Of a stretch of DNA of 64,000 nucleotides, positions 50,360 through 60,518 are shown one piece after another (position 1 is the stretch's first letter; each line of letters starts with the position of its first letter). Source of the stretch: Leishmania mexicana MHOM/GT/2001/U1103 (Eukaryota > Euglenozoa > Kinetoplastea > Trypanosomatida > Trypanosomatidae); NCBI RefSeq assembly GCF_000234665.1, contig NC_018324.1, positions 1,111,501 to 1,175,500 of the forward strand. The letters are read 5' to 3'. The translations under genes and the position numbers were made by a program. Below the pieces are notes generated by a model. That model had not been told where the DNA came from. It made no database searches and was given only the letters and a program-made list of their open reading frames with translations.

Positions 50360-52402
50360 TCACTTTCCCTCAGTGGACCGAAATCCGCGCAGCGCGAGGT
50401 AGCCGAGTACAAGATAGACTGCCATGCTGAACGCGACAATCAGGATGTGCGACCTAATGTCCTTGGTGTACATCCCCTGCGAGGCCGCGTACGCCGTCCC
50501 AGATGTGATGCATGGCGCGATGTCGGACGGCACCGGGTCGCAGACGAAGGTCAGCCCGTCAAACTCGTTCGCCACCATCACTGAAAAGGCAAAGCGGACG
50601 AAGGAAACGTGCTTGATCCAGCGCCACATGAGTGGGATGCTGTTCAAACTCACCAGCATGCCGCCTGTTGGCAGCAGATACAGCACCAACAGCAGAGAGG
50701 TGAGAATGTTGGCGGTGGCGTAGTTCTTGGACAGGCTCGACATGAAAAGGCAGAGGGCGTAGCTGTTCAGCGTGACCAAGGCACCGACGCTGTCGAAGAT
50801 GAGAAACTTCACGACGGTGCGCTGCAAGCCAACCAGGAGGTAGACAATCAAGTTGAAGAGAAAGTTTATCACCACCGCGACGGGCGCATCTTGAATGAAC
50901 TTGCCTATGTAGTACGCCGATGTGCTGTACATGCCGTTGCGGTGCTCGCGTGCGTAGATGGCGCGATCAGTCAGAAACATCTCGAGGCTGCCGAGGGAGG
51001 AGAAAGTACTGATCATCAAGATGAAAAAGAGGACGCCCATGCGACTGCGGATGCTGTCCTGTGAGTTCCCGACTTGGTAGTAGATCGTGCCCGTGAGAAA
51101 GGCGAATACGATAGCAGACGTGACGGAGACGTACGTCGCGACAGGGTCACGGCGACGATTGCGCAGACACCGCATGGCGATGCACCGCACTTGTGTGGCC
51201 CAGCTGCGGTGGTAGGCGCGCACCTGGGATTCGGTCGCGGTCAAAGCCGCTGTTGCCGCTCTGGAGGAGCGTTGCAGCTCGTCGATTTGCCGCATAACGT
51301 CGGCTAGGCGTAGAGAAGCAAAGGCGGCAGCGATGTCACGTCCCTGCGTTGGCGCTACCGACGGCAGTTGTTCCCACCTTTCCTCCGTGTCGACTGACGG
51401 CGAGGATAGGCAGCCCTGATTCCCGTTCGTGGTTGCCTCTACTGCCGCCGACTGCTGCGCCTCTTCTGACCGCCACTCCTCCCTCTCGACTAGCAAAACG
51501 GAAACGGCGTCAATGAGGTAGTCGGCTGGGTTGTTCGAATAGCTGGAGGAGAGGCCGATCTCGGCAAGAAACCGGACCGCGTCATCGGCAGGGCCAAAGT
51601 ACGCCTCCTCCCCGATCCCGTTCAGCAGCAGAACGCGGTCAAAAACCTCGTAGATGCGCGAGCGTGGCTGATGGATGGAGAAGACGACAGCCACCCCTGA
51701 GCGGGAGAGCGAGCGCAGAAGCGTGAGGAGATGCAGCGCCGTGAAGGTGTCGAGGCCGGTTGTCGGCTCATCCAGGAAGAGCAGGGACGGCAACGTCACC
51801 ATCTCTGCGGCGACAGCGCACCGCTTGCGCTGTCCTCCGCTGATGCCGCGCACTAATGCGCTACCGATGCAACTGTGGCGCACGTGGTAAATACCAAGCT
51901 GCCGAAGCACCTGAGATACCCGACTCTCCAGCGCCTCTTCCGAAAAAGTCGGCGAGGCGCGGAGGGTGGCAGAAAAGCGGACCACCTCCTCGACGGTCAC
52001 ATAGCTATGCATAATATCCTCCTGCTGCACGTAGCCGCTGCAGAGCCGGAACGCGGCCGGATCAACGGGCTCTCCGTTCAGCAGAATTCTACCTGTGATG
52101 TCGCCCTTGCCCTTCACCTTGCGCTGCGCTAAGATATCGAGTAACGTCGTCTTACCCGCCCCAGAAGGGCCCAGAACGGCGAGCATCTCGCCACTTTGAA
52201 CGTAGCCGAAGACATGTCGCACAAGGGTGCGGCTGCCACCTTCGTCACCACCGCTGACGGTATAGCTGACGTCTTCCCAGGTGAGCACAACCTTGTGGTG
52301 TGAGGAGGCTGGGGGCGGGGCAGACGACTCCGCCGGAGAGTGGGGCAGATGGTGAAGCAGTCCAGCGTCTGCGCGGTCGGTAGGTGGCGCCGGAGACGAC
52401 AT
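50360..52402 (-). CDS. ABCG-type half-transporter
   Basis: The first ATG (MSSPAPPTD) gives 680 residues; the open frame extends 72 codons upstream without an ATG through a polypyrimidine tract. The nucleotide-binding domain is N-terminal: Walker A GPSGAGKTT at 78-86, signature GISGGQRKR at 186-194, Walker B LLFLDEP at 207-213 and an H-loop SIHQPR. The ABCG core order (NBD then membrane domain) is followed by about six helices from ~440 to the C-terminus, with a typical LTGTIYYQ first helix, a GMYS..AYY linker and a final short helix. A Ser/Glu-rich insertion occupies ~340-400. Half-transporters dimerise and export lipids or sterol-like substrates, or drugs; the substrate cannot be told from sequence. 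All catalytic motifs are intact. Confidence 0.95.
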   Translation of the reverse strand: MSSPAPPTDRADAGLLHHLPHSPAESSAPPPASSHHKVVLTWEDVSYTVSGGDEGGSRTLVRHVFGYVQSGEMLAVLGPSGAGKTTLLDILAQRKVKGKGDITGRILLNGEPVDPAAFRLCSGYVQQEDIMHSYVTVEEVVRFSATLRASPTFSEEALESRVSQVLRQLGIYHVRHSCIGSALVRGISGGQRKRCAVAAEMVTLPSLLFLDEPTTGLDTFTALHLLTLLRSLSRSGVAVVFSIHQPRSRIYEVFDRVLLLNGIGEEAYFGPADDAVRFLAEIGLSSSYSNNPADYLIDAVSVLLVEREEWRSEEAQQSAAVEATTNGNQGCLSSPSVDTEERWEQLPSVAPTQGRDIAAAFASLRLADVMRQIDELQRSSRAATAALTATESQVRAYHRSWATQVRCIAMRCLRNRRRDPVATYVSVTSAIVFAFLTGTIYYQVGNSQDSIRSRMGVLFFILMISTFSSLGSLEMFLTDRAIYAREHRNGMYSTSAYYIGKFIQDAPVAVVINFLFNLIVYLLVGLQRTVVKFLIFDSVGALVTLNSYALCLFMSSLSKNYATANILTSLLLVLYLLPTGGMLVSLNSIPLMWRWIKHVSFVRFAFSVMVANEFDGLTFVCDPVPSDIAPCITSGTAYAASQGMYTKDIRSHILIVAFSMAVYLVLGYLALRGFRSTEGK

Positions 52403-52620
52403 CCGCACGGCAAACGGAAAGGGCAAGAAGGAAAGCGGTGACAGCGATGGCCGGGACGAGGGTCGAGGAGAGGTAATGACGCTTGTGCGAAATGAGGAAA
52501 CCGTTGCAATGGAGCGAGTGGGCAGGTAAAACGGGCGGATGCTGTGCCCCAGGGCAAACGATAAAGCAAGTAACAGCAAAAAAAAGAAACAATAGGCGAG
52601 GTGATTTCTACAATACACCC
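52403..52620 (-). promoter_or_regulatory. candidate splice-acceptor region of the ABCG gene
   Basis: The minus strand has a T/C-rich tract at about 52575-52600 upstream of the ATG at 52402, with further pyrimidine-rich DNA and AG dinucleotides in between. This is consistent with spliced-leader addition in this interval and explains the pseudo-leader encoded there. Confidence 0.4.
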
Positions 52621-53589
52621 TTCACCCGCTATGGAAGCTATAGGGGTGTGCGCGCGCTGCCCTAGTGCCAAGAGTGGGGAGAGGGGAGAGGGGCTAGGGT
52701 GGGGAAGAGGACAGCGTCAAAGACCGCCTCGTCTGTTAATTCGCTTGTGTGCGTAGCAACACGAATATGTTTCATCTATGAACGGTGAACTGCCGTTACC
52801 GCATAAGGCGACGTTTCTATCGATAGCGGCGGGCGAGTATGTGCGTGGGTGCGTTGGCGCTGCCATGGGAGTATGACACCACGACATGCACCGAGAGACG
52901 CGCCAACAGGACGGAAGAAGATGTGGAACACAAAAGGGAAAAACATCGTACAAAGGTGAAGAAGAAGGAGCCGCAGCAGCAGCAGCAGCCGCACTAATGG
53001 CGGAAACGGAAGCATTACTCACATGAAGAAGCAAAGCAGCTTCTCATGGAGACCTTTTTTTTCAGCTCAGAGACACCGCTTTGATCCCGTGACGGTGTTT
53101 TGTTTGCGACGTCCCCATGTCTCCGGTGGTGGTGGTGGTGATAAGGGCAAGTATGTGGAGAGCGACTTGCGAAACTAACGTGTACTTCGTCTTCTCTCCT
53201 CTCACTCTCCCCATCGAGTACCATATTGCTTGATTGTTTTCTCTTGCGAGGAGCGCAGCAGGAGCAGGAAGGTGCGAGTGGACAGCACAAAGAAAGGGAA
53301 GGCCGAAAACAAAGAGCGTGCATGAATGAATGGCACGCTGCTTGTGCGAAAAGGGGTGGGTTGGGCCGGCGGCGGCGAGGGCGAGGGCAGGGGGGATGGA
53401 GAGTGGAGAGTGAAGAGTGAAAGGGCGGAGAAGACGGCCGCTTGTATGGTGAAGGAAAGAAGTCTGTTAGGAGGAGGAGAGCAGAGGGACACAGCAGAAG
53501 CGGCTGTAACCGGCGTCCGGCGAGCTGCGTTCGCGGTGATGGCGCGCAGTGGTCGGCATGTATGGCACAGCCATGCAACCGTCACACTC
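52621..53589. other. intergenic spacer
   Basis: About 970 bp of mixed low-complexity sequence, including an AGC-repeat near 52973-52992, a T-run near 53055 and GGT repeats near 53117-53132. A minus-strand frame at 53015-53224 starts with ATG and encodes 69 residues with a His-rich run, but lacks other support. Confidence 0.55.
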
Positions 53590-56157
53590 CTACAGCGAAC
53601 GCCACCCGCCAGGTCGGCGAAGGAGCAGTCCCTCCTCCTGCATCTGGCTTATCACGACATCAAGCGGATCACCAAAGGCGCTGCTGCCACCGAGTAGCCC
53701 GAAGAGGTGCTCTACTTCCGACGGAGGAACGGCACTCTCCATGTGGGCTGAGAGACGCTGACGCTGGCGGAGCGCGTCGACAAACATCAGTCGGCATCGC
53801 TTCTTCGAGGGCGTCTTCTGCGGATGCCAGAGGCCCCGTCCCTCGCGTGACGACATCGCACACACCCCGCCTTTCCACTCCCTTCCCAGCGCCGCAGCAT
53901 CACCGCTGAATCGACTGGGGGACGGATAGCCTGCGGGTGTGGCCGTGCTGCCGCCGCAGGCGACGAAAAACGAGGACGGACACGAAGCCGTGCGAAGCAC
54001 CTCCGCTGGTTCGCGGGGTGCCATCGCCCCTGAACCACAGCTGCGGCGCTGCATCAGATCAGCAAAGGCGACAAGGTGGCCATGATAGAGCGCCCAGACT
54101 TCGTCGCGCATCTGTGCCGTCCAGCCGGCGTCGCAGAGGAGCTCCGCGCGCTCCAGCAGTGCCCGGGCCCGGGAGAGAGCGCACAAGATGCGCAGGTGTT
54201 CATCGATGGCCAGAGGCGCCGCACGCAGGGAGTCACAGGCGGCGGAGGGATGACCGATGTGACGCTGTCCACGGCACGCAGAGGGAGGCGGGAGAGCGCG
54301 GCAGACTGACGGTTGTGTTTCCTCCAGAAGCCCTGCGCAATCCACCAGCTTGTCGATGAACGCGTCATAGCACACGGCGTGGCTCACCACGCTGTTCAGC
54401 AGCACAGGCTCAGCGGCGCGTCGAGCAAGATAACGCACGTCGTCATGTGTCAGGCGCTCTGATAGGGCACTGGGATCGGTTCTGTGAGAGGTGCTCTGCG
54501 GGACGGATGGGCCGCGCTGAGAATGGTGCGGTGACGATGCTGACAGCTGCGTTGTCCGCGACGTGCTGCGTGATGTTGCCCTGCTGTGCGACGATCTCGC
54601 CCGCGACGCCGCGACGACGTCTTGGCTGATGATCGCAGTGTCATCGAGCGAGTTCGTCGGCGCCACGGCGGCGACTAGTGAGAAGTAGGGCACTAGTTGC
54701 ACGGCCGCTGCACTCTCTTCACCGGTGGCAGCAATGATGGTTGACGGGAGCTGGTACACATCGAGACCTCCAGCAACGGCGCCTCCTCCTTCATCGCTTG
54801 CTGCGCCGCAGCCGTGCCCCCGCTCCATCGCCTCCAGCAGCGGCGCCATAGCAGCCGCGCCGGCTGCGGTAGAGGGGAGTTGGTCAAGTACCAGCGTGGA
54901 GGCGGTCATACCGGAGCCTGCCATGAGGACGGCACTGCGTCGCATAGGAAGGGCAGCGGAGAACGAGGAGCCGCCGGCAGCACCGCCGCTGCCACCAGTT
55001 CGCACTACGGTGGAGTCAAGCACCTCTGCCTCAAGCCCAATAAGCTGCGCCACCTCCCGCAGCAGCGCACTTTTGCCCGTCTTCGCTGGTCCTACGAGTA
55101 GCACGTGTAGTGGGTACCGATGCGACCCAACCGCTGCCGGATGGCTTGCATGATACACGATGTACAGCACTACCAATAGGAGGAGCCCCTTAGCGTACGC
55201 CTGCCCCTGCAGCTGCGGGGCAACGCGACGGGCCACGTCGTGAAGGTTGGCTGCCGCAGAGAAAGCAGTGCCGCCTCCCCACTTCAGGGCCAGGCGGCTA
55301 ACACGCTCATCCTGGCAAAAGATGTGAAATGCTCCCTTTGTGGTTTCGGCACATGGAAGCGTGGTCGACGAAGCAGCGGCTGCCGGTGCAGCAGCAGCGT
55401 GCACCACGAGAAGCTGCTGTTGCTGCTCCGTAGCGGATGTGTAAAGAAGAGCATCGATTGTCACTCCCAGCCAAAGGTGGCGGTGCACCTCCTCGCCGTA
55501 CGCCACAGCTGCTGCTCGGCTACGATCGAACCGCTGCAGCACCAAGTAGAGCACACGAGTCCACGTTGGCACCAGTGGAAGCGCATGGCCGCACTCGTCG
55601 CATTGAGTTCCTCCGTACAGGAGCGGCAGCACGCACGGTTGTGATCGCCTGCCGGGAACATCATGCACATCAGCCGCTGCACCATCTCGAGCCACGCAAT
55701 GCGGACATGGCTGCGTTTCCCAGCCGGTCTGCAGGAGGTTCTTCGTCGTCGGCTCCACCCGCACACCCACCACCACGCACCGCTCCCAGAACAGGCGAGA
55801 TGGATGTTTTGCGGGGTTCCCTGCTGTCACGGCAGCGACCGCGCCACCGTTGTCGCTGTCGAACTCTGTGCTCGGCACGACAAAGTGCGGCGATAGTTGC
55901 GTCAGACCGCTCTGGTGAGCGAGGCAACGAAGAAGGTACACGAGATACGGCTCCCCTGCCATGGCCCACACCTGTGTGCTCCACTCATCTTGCAGCGTTG
56001 ACGGCGGCGGCTGCGCGCTACGCAAAAGGTCGAGTAGTTCGTCCAGGTGTACGGCGTGTTCTGGCAGTCGATCTGGGTTTAGGGTTGTGCTGGCGTAGTC
56101 GAGCCACCGGATGCTCGCTGCAACGCACTCCGATGCTGCACAGGTTGAAGTGTACAT
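53590..56157 (-). CDS. divergent MCM-family protein (MCM8/MCM9-like)
   Basis: The first ATG (MYTSTCAA) gives 855 residues; upstream in frame there is no ATG. MCM features occur in order: a zinc-binding CPHC...CDECG pair near 151-154 and 186-190 within the OB-fold domain, then RRVAPQLQGQAYAKGLLLLVVL near 310-332, which matches the MCM signature IAPxIxGxxxxKxxLLL, and a P-loop GPAKTGKSA at 356-364. The Walker B position near 422-427 reads LVLDQL, with Gln in place of the catalytic Glu. An IIAATGEES/SLVAAVAPTN segment corresponds to the sensor region, and a winged-helix-like domain ends the protein. The length and divergence fit an MCM8/9-type paralogue, not one of the MCM2-7 subunits. Ser/Arg/Gly-rich insertions are inside the ATPase domain. 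Catalytic competence is uncertain. Confidence 0.8.
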   Translation of the reverse strand: MYTSTCAASECVAASIRWLDYASTTLNPDRLPEHAVHLDELLDLLRSAQPPPSTLQDEWSTQVWAMAGEPYLVYLLRCLAHQSGLTQLSPHFVVPSTEFDSDNGGAVAAVTAGNPAKHPSRLFWERCVVVGVRVEPTTKNLLQTGWETQPCPHCVARDGAAADVHDVPGRRSQPCVLPLLYGGTQCDECGHALPLVPTWTRVLYLVLQRFDRSRAAAVAYGEEVHRHLWLGVTIDALLYTSATEQQQQLLVVHAAAAPAAAASSTTLPCAETTKGAFHIFCQDERVSRLALKWGGGTAFSAAANLHDVARRVAPQLQGQAYAKGLLLLVVLYIVYHASHPAAVGSHRYPLHVLLVGPAKTGKSALLREVAQLIGLEAEVLDSTVVRTGGSGGAAGGSSFSAALPMRRSAVLMAGSGMTASTLVLDQLPSTAAGAAAMAPLLEAMERGHGCGAASDEGGGAVAGGLDVYQLPSTIIAATGEESAAAVQLVPYFSLVAAVAPTNSLDDTAIISQDVVAASRARSSHSRATSRSTSRTTQLSASSPHHSQRGPSVPQSTSHRTDPSALSERLTHDDVRYLARRAAEPVLLNSVVSHAVCYDAFIDKLVDCAGLLEETQPSVCRALPPPSACRGQRHIGHPSAACDSLRAAPLAIDEHLRILCALSRARALLERAELLCDAGWTAQMRDEVWALYHGHLVAFADLMQRRSCGSGAMAPREPAEVLRTASCPSSFFVACGGSTATPAGYPSPSRFSGDAAALGREWKGGVCAMSSREGRGLWHPQKTPSKKRCRLMFVDALRQRQRLSAHMESAVPPSEVEHLFGLLGGSSAFGDPLDVVISQMQEEGLLLRRPGGWRSL

Positions 56158-56664
56158 GCTGCTTGCTGCCTCGATTGTATCTTCTGCGTGTTCCAACCTG
56201 CGCCCGTACCCGAACGCGTATGTGTGTCTATATATGTGCGACAAGGCAGTTGAACGCCAGGGCAAAGGGGGTAGGAGGAGTAGTGAAAGGAGTACATGGG
56301 GGCGGCAAGGGGGGGGGACAGTGCGTATGCAGGCTTCCCTGAACCCCACCCATGACGAGAGGGAGAGTCCCAAGTGCGTAACAGGCACCCACCGCTGGAG
56401 AAACCAGATTTGCGTTGTCTTCTTTGCTTTCCTCGGTGAAGTTAAGCCGAGTGTTTCGTGCAGAGGCCCATGCGCAGCCGTCAGCCGAAGAATGTGAGTC
56501 GCCAGAGCCAATATACAGACTCAAACCCACCCACACTGCTCTTGACCCCGACGATGCAAGGCACTTTAGAGGGGTGAATGGAGGACAGGCCTGGTCGACG
56601 GAGGCGAGCATGGCAGCATCGGGGAAGGAGAGAGGAACCTTCCTTCTGCTTCGCCCCATCACTC
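56158..56664. other. intergenic spacer
   Basis: About 500 bp between the MCM-like gene and the small 80-residue ORF. A G-run lies near 56310. Minus-strand pyrimidine-rich segments provide splice-acceptor candidates. No other gene is seen. Confidence 0.55.
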
Positions 56665-56907
56665 TCAGCGTGTGTGTAGGGTCGGGGTATCTTTCGCGTC
56701 TTCGTCCGCGTCGCTGCCAATTTTCCACTGAGCAGCGTGCTTGCGGAGAGCCTGTTGTATTGAGTGCTTGTATGCCTCTACATACAACTCTCCCGCCAAT
56801 TCGCTGAGCGCTTGCCGGTACGCCTCGTTCTGGATGTTGATGGCATGCTGCGCGCTCTCGCGCGAGGCCATGGCGAGGTCCTGATCCTCAAATGGCGCGC
56901 TGTCCAT
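56665..56907 (-). CDS. small hypothetical protein (80 residues)
   Basis: The ATG-started frame (MDSAPFEDQD) encodes 80 residues with normal amino-acid composition: an acidic N-terminus, a central amphipathic helix (about 15-57) and a polar tail. Codons are mostly G/C-ending as in the neighbouring genes. The size and helical character would fit a small subunit of a larger complex. Its 5' flank begins exactly where the duplicated/overlapping sequence around the 57.6-kb gap starts, so the upstream region should be checked in an improved assembly. No family is recognised. Confidence 0.5.
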   Translation of the reverse strand: MDSAPFEDQDLAMASRESAQHAINIQNEAYRQALSELAGELYVEAYKHSIQQALRKHAAQWKIGSDADEDAKDTPTLHTR

Positions 56908-56927
56908 TGGCACTTCTGGTGGCAATG

Positions 56928-57632
56928 GGGACAGAGTCGCTCCGCAGAGCTGGCAAGATGTTTTTGCTCCTTTCTTTCCAAGGAAAAACGTCGTCGAGTA
57001 GAGGGGGACGGTGAAGCACGTGGCAGGGCAGGCTTAGAGAGGTGGATGGAGAAGAACATGGTGACATGAGAGCCACCTAATGTCACATGTAATGCGTTAG
57101 CCGCAGAGAGGAGGGGGAGGCCGGCTGTGCGCCATGCGGAGCGCCTACTGCATCGCCTTCGCGGCACGCTGAACCTTTCATATCTGCATCCTTCTCTACC
57201 GAACGAACGTGACGGAGAGCGCAACGCTCCACGCACACGTACGCTAAGCTGGATCATTGCACCTCTCCCCCTGCGGAAGAGTGTGTGAGGACACAGCAGG
57301 TGAATATATTCTGTGCTTCAGTTTGTGGCAAAGGAAAAAGGAGCCCAACACACCAACTCGCAGGCGCGCAGAGACGGGATGGGAGGTGGCTGCCACACAG
57401 GACGTATACGCAGGCGCAGTAACTAGGCGGTGCATGCTTGATTACCTCTTCCCCCTTACTTCCAACAACTCGCACGCAGAAGCACCAACAGAGAACAGCA
57501 GCGAAAGCACGATACGCGTACAGTCATCCTTCCCCGGCACACCTGCCTATGGGAGTACATACCTCTGCAGGGAATGCGGAGCGCGCGCACACCCAAACAA
57601 TACCTCTCTTCTTTGCCTTACGGGTGCCATGC
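56928..57632. repeat. contig-end copy of 705-bp sequence (left of gap)
   Basis: These 705 bp are repeated at 57733-58437 (offset 805). I see two differences: 56965 T/G and 57402 A/G. The sequence ends exactly at the N run. The pattern is that of an unmerged overlap between two contigs, not a genomic duplication. Confidence 0.9.
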
Positions 57633-57732
57633 NNNNNNNNNNNNNNNNNNNNNNNNNNNNNNNNNNNNNNNNNNNNNNNNNNNNNNNNNNNNNNNNNNNN
57701 NNNNNNNNNNNNNNNNNNNNNNNNNNNNNNNN
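57633..57732. other. scaffold gap of 100 N, probably spurious
   Basis: The gap separates two copies of the same 705 bp, one ending at the N run and one beginning right after it. The contigs therefore overlap and the true gap length is negative. Confidence 0.93.
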
Positions 57733-58437
57733 GGGACAGAGTCGCTCCGCAGAGCTGGCAAGATGTTTTGGCTCCTTTCTTTCCAAGGAAAAACGTCGTC
57801 GAGTAGAGGGGGACGGTGAAGCACGTGGCAGGGCAGGCTTAGAGAGGTGGATGGAGAAGAACATGGTGACATGAGAGCCACCTAATGTCACATGTAATGC
57901 GTTAGCCGCAGAGAGGAGGGGGAGGCCGGCTGTGCGCCATGCGGAGCGCCTACTGCATCGCCTTCGCGGCACGCTGAACCTTTCATATCTGCATCCTTCT
58001 CTACCGAACGAACGTGACGGAGAGCGCAACGCTCCACGCACACGTACGCTAAGCTGGATCATTGCACCTCTCCCCCTGCGGAAGAGTGTGTGAGGACACA
58101 GCAGGTGAATATATTCTGTGCTTCAGTTTGTGGCAAAGGAAAAAGGAGCCCAACACACCAACTCGCAGGCGCGCAGAGACGGGATGGGAGGTGGCTGCCA
58201 CACAGGGCGTATACGCAGGCGCAGTAACTAGGCGGTGCATGCTTGATTACCTCTTCCCCCTTACTTCCAACAACTCGCACGCAGAAGCACCAACAGAGAA
58301 CAGCAGCGAAAGCACGATACGCGTACAGTCATCCTTCCCCGGCACACCTGCCTATGGGAGTACATACCTCTGCAGGGAATGCGGAGCGCGCGCACACCCA
58401 AACAATACCTCTCTTCTTTGCCTTACGGGTGCCATGC
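57733..58437. repeat. contig-start copy of 705-bp sequence (right of gap)
   Basis: Second copy of the overlap, beginning immediately after the gap and continuing beyond 58437 into unique sequence. It holds no convincing gene. Confidence 0.9.
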
Positions 58438-58443
58438 ATGTTG

Positions 58444-58465
58444 GGGGGGCCTCTAAAGGCCCCCC
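58444..58465. repeat. perfect GC-rich hairpin
   Basis: GGGGGGCCT (58444-58452), a four-base loop CTAA, then the exact complement AGGCCCCCC (58457-58465). This 9-bp stem lies about 80 nt downstream of the stop codon of the mitochondrial protein gene and just beyond the equivalent end of the left contig. Confidence 0.85.
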
Positions 58466-58541
58466 ACTCCCTCCCCCTAGCCTAATCAGCGGCCTCGCTC
58501 CCGTCCTGAAAAACGTTTATCCGCTCCCTGGGCGTCATGCG

Positions 58542-59582
58542 TTACGACTGCGGACTGCGAGAATTATTAAAGCGTGCAGTACGGGCGTTGGCCCGTGAGC
58601 CGGAGGAGTTGAAAAAGGTCTTTGGCCCGGCAGACACGTTAGGCTTGCGCATGCGAGCAGCCTCTCTGCGAATGTTCACCCGCACGGAGTTGTGCGTTGG
58701 CAGATTACCGTCGTAGTTCATCCAGTCTAACACATGCTGCGTGCGGTTGCGCAACTGCGGTACCACCTCCTCCGGCTCGTAGTCCCACTTAATGAGGTGG
58801 CTCATGCGCTCCTCAGGCGTGTCGCCGTACCACTGGTAATTCACGCGCACGTACTGGTTCTGCAGAGGACGCTCACTGAGCAGCCGCATCACCTCCTTCG
58901 GGTTCTTTACCGCGCTGCCCATTTCGTTGCAGGCGCTCACGATGCCGTTCAGCAACTCCTCGGCACCCCCCTTCACGGTCTGACCAGCCTGTGGCTTTAC
59001 AGGAATGAGTTTGTGCGTGCCGTCGAGGCAGTGGACGACAACCCAGGGTGTTTCGCTGTACTCGAGCAGCATCTCCGCCTCCACGTACACATGCGAGTTG
59101 TGGAAGGTGATGGGAATCAGATACGCCTGCGACACACGTTTCGCCACTCGCGCCGCCAGCTCTCCCAGCGGTGTGCTCTGCCGCTGACTATAGTACACAT
59201 AAATGGACTTGGTGTACGGGTGTACCTTGATGACATTCTCCAGCAGCAGTGCGTATGGCCAGATGACCTCGGCGGCTTCGTTGCCAAACTGTGCCTTGGG
59301 CTTTGGCAGCCCCTTGAACGGCTCGAGCTCGTCCCATGTCTCGCGCATCTGTAAGTCCCACTTCTTTATGAATTGATACTGTGCCGCCTCCTTGGGTGCG
59401 GTCTGGCGCTTGCCAGGGCCGCGGTGCATACCGGTGGGCTTGCGGTCGGTGGAGGTGGGCACATCCTGCACCTGCTCCAGCCCAAGCAAGAGTCGCGTCG
59501 GGCCGGCACCAAACCTACGCGCGGAAGTCCAGAGAGCGGCTGTGTGGCGCGCGAATGCAATGCTGCGAGCACTAAGCAACAT
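58542..59582 (-). CDS. mitochondrial protein with L51/S25/CI-B8-like domain
   Basis: The first ATG (MLLSARSIAF) gives 346 residues; the upstream open frame has no ATG. The first ~30 residues are Arg/Ala/Ser/Leu-rich with no acidic residues, a good mitochondrial presequence. The central segment (KSIYVYYSQ..., about 142-205) has the strand-helix-strand pattern with YYSQ, a long helix and a VYVEAEMLLEY element. It resembles the thioredoxin-fold L51/S25/CI-B8 family, which includes mitoribosomal mL43 and mS25. The C-terminal ~140 residues are trypanosomatid-type extension rich in Arg and Asn. It is probably a mitoribosomal or mitoribosome-assembly protein; this function is inferred from fold and targeting only. 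Confidence 0.75.
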   Translation of the reverse strand: MLLSARSIAFARHTAALWTSARRFGAGPTRLLLGLEQVQDVPTSTDRKPTGMHRGPGKRQTAPKEAAQYQFIKKWDLQMRETWDELEPFKGLPKPKAQFGNEAAEVIWPYALLLENVIKVHPYTKSIYVYYSQRQSTPLGELAARVAKRVSQAYLIPITFHNSHVYVEAEMLLEYSETPWVVVHCLDGTHKLIPVKPQAGQTVKGGAEELLNGIVSACNEMGSAVKNPKEVMRLLSERPLQNQYVRVNYQWYGDTPEERMSHLIKWDYEPEEVVPQLRNRTQHVLDWMNYDGNLPTHNSVRVNIRREAARMRKPNVSAGPKTFFNSSGSRANARTARFNNSRSPQS

Positions 59583-60518
59583 CGTTATGCACGCTGGCTC
59601 GAAGAGCGGGAGCCGGCACACAGGCGCGCTCAAAGCACAGCGGCAAGGCCCTCCTCCTCGCACAAAGTGCGTGTTAGGCGGAGCACGCTGCGAGACAGCG
59701 GCGACGCGAGAAAAGCAAGGGAGAGGGACGGTCGCAGTCGCCGACTTTACAGAGCGGCGCACAGGAGGAAGAGAAGTGGTAGAGAAAGAGGAGTGCAGGT
59801 AGGCCACGGAGGGAGTATGAAGAACTCAGAGAGTTTATCGGCATGCAAGTAGTGTCGCCCAAAGAGGGTGGGGCAGGCGTGGATGGCGTATGAGCGACAG
59901 CGTGGCCCCTTCCCCCTTCCTCCGCCATTTATGGCTCCACGCCGTGCGGTCAAATTGTGCGGGCATTCCCATGCTGCCTTGAATTCGCACCCCGTCCGAG
60001 ATTCAACACTTCTGTCTTTGCGTAGAGGCAAGAGGGGAAAACGCGCCCGGTCGATTCACCAGAAACACGCACCCATCGAGCTATGTACGTTGTGAAGACA
60101 CAATTGACGTTCGGAGATGCCCTGTCCACCCATTGTCAGGGAGGTTGCGAGGTGGTGGGGTGCGCATTTTGCCCAGCTTCCCGACGCGATCACTATTGAG
60201 GCGCGCGGCCGCATCGCCATGGGTTTGTTTGCCCCCCCCCCACCCCACCACCCTTGTCGCCGCCTCTGGAGCAACGAAATCCGCTGCAAGACGGTCCAGT
60301 TTACCCTTACTTCCCCTCGGCCATCCTTGTCAGCACGCGGGGGGGAGCGCACCCGGACACAAGCACAAACTGAACAGAATCAACCGAAGCAAAAGGAGAT
60401 CAGCAGATCAGGTGGATTTGGCGTGGAGGGGGGAGAATGAAGGGAACAGAGGCATGCACCACACGAACGCGAACACACACGCTCAACGCCCCTCCCCCTT
60501 CACGTTTCCACACCCGAA
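59583..60518. other. intergenic spacer
   Basis: About 940 bp. A C-run (60228-60241) lies next to a CCCCACC repeat, and a block near 60080-60220 has ordinary composition. No gene is supported. It contains the 3' flank of the PHF5A-like gene. Confidence 0.55.

Noticed and set aside
53015..53224. ATG-started 69-residue minus-strand frame with a His run
   Set aside because: The sequence is low complexity, with no family, no clear splice acceptor and poor codon bias.
56928..58437. A recent tandem duplication of 705 bp
   Set aside because: The copy edges match the N-gap edges exactly, which points to unmerged contig overlap instead of genome duplication.
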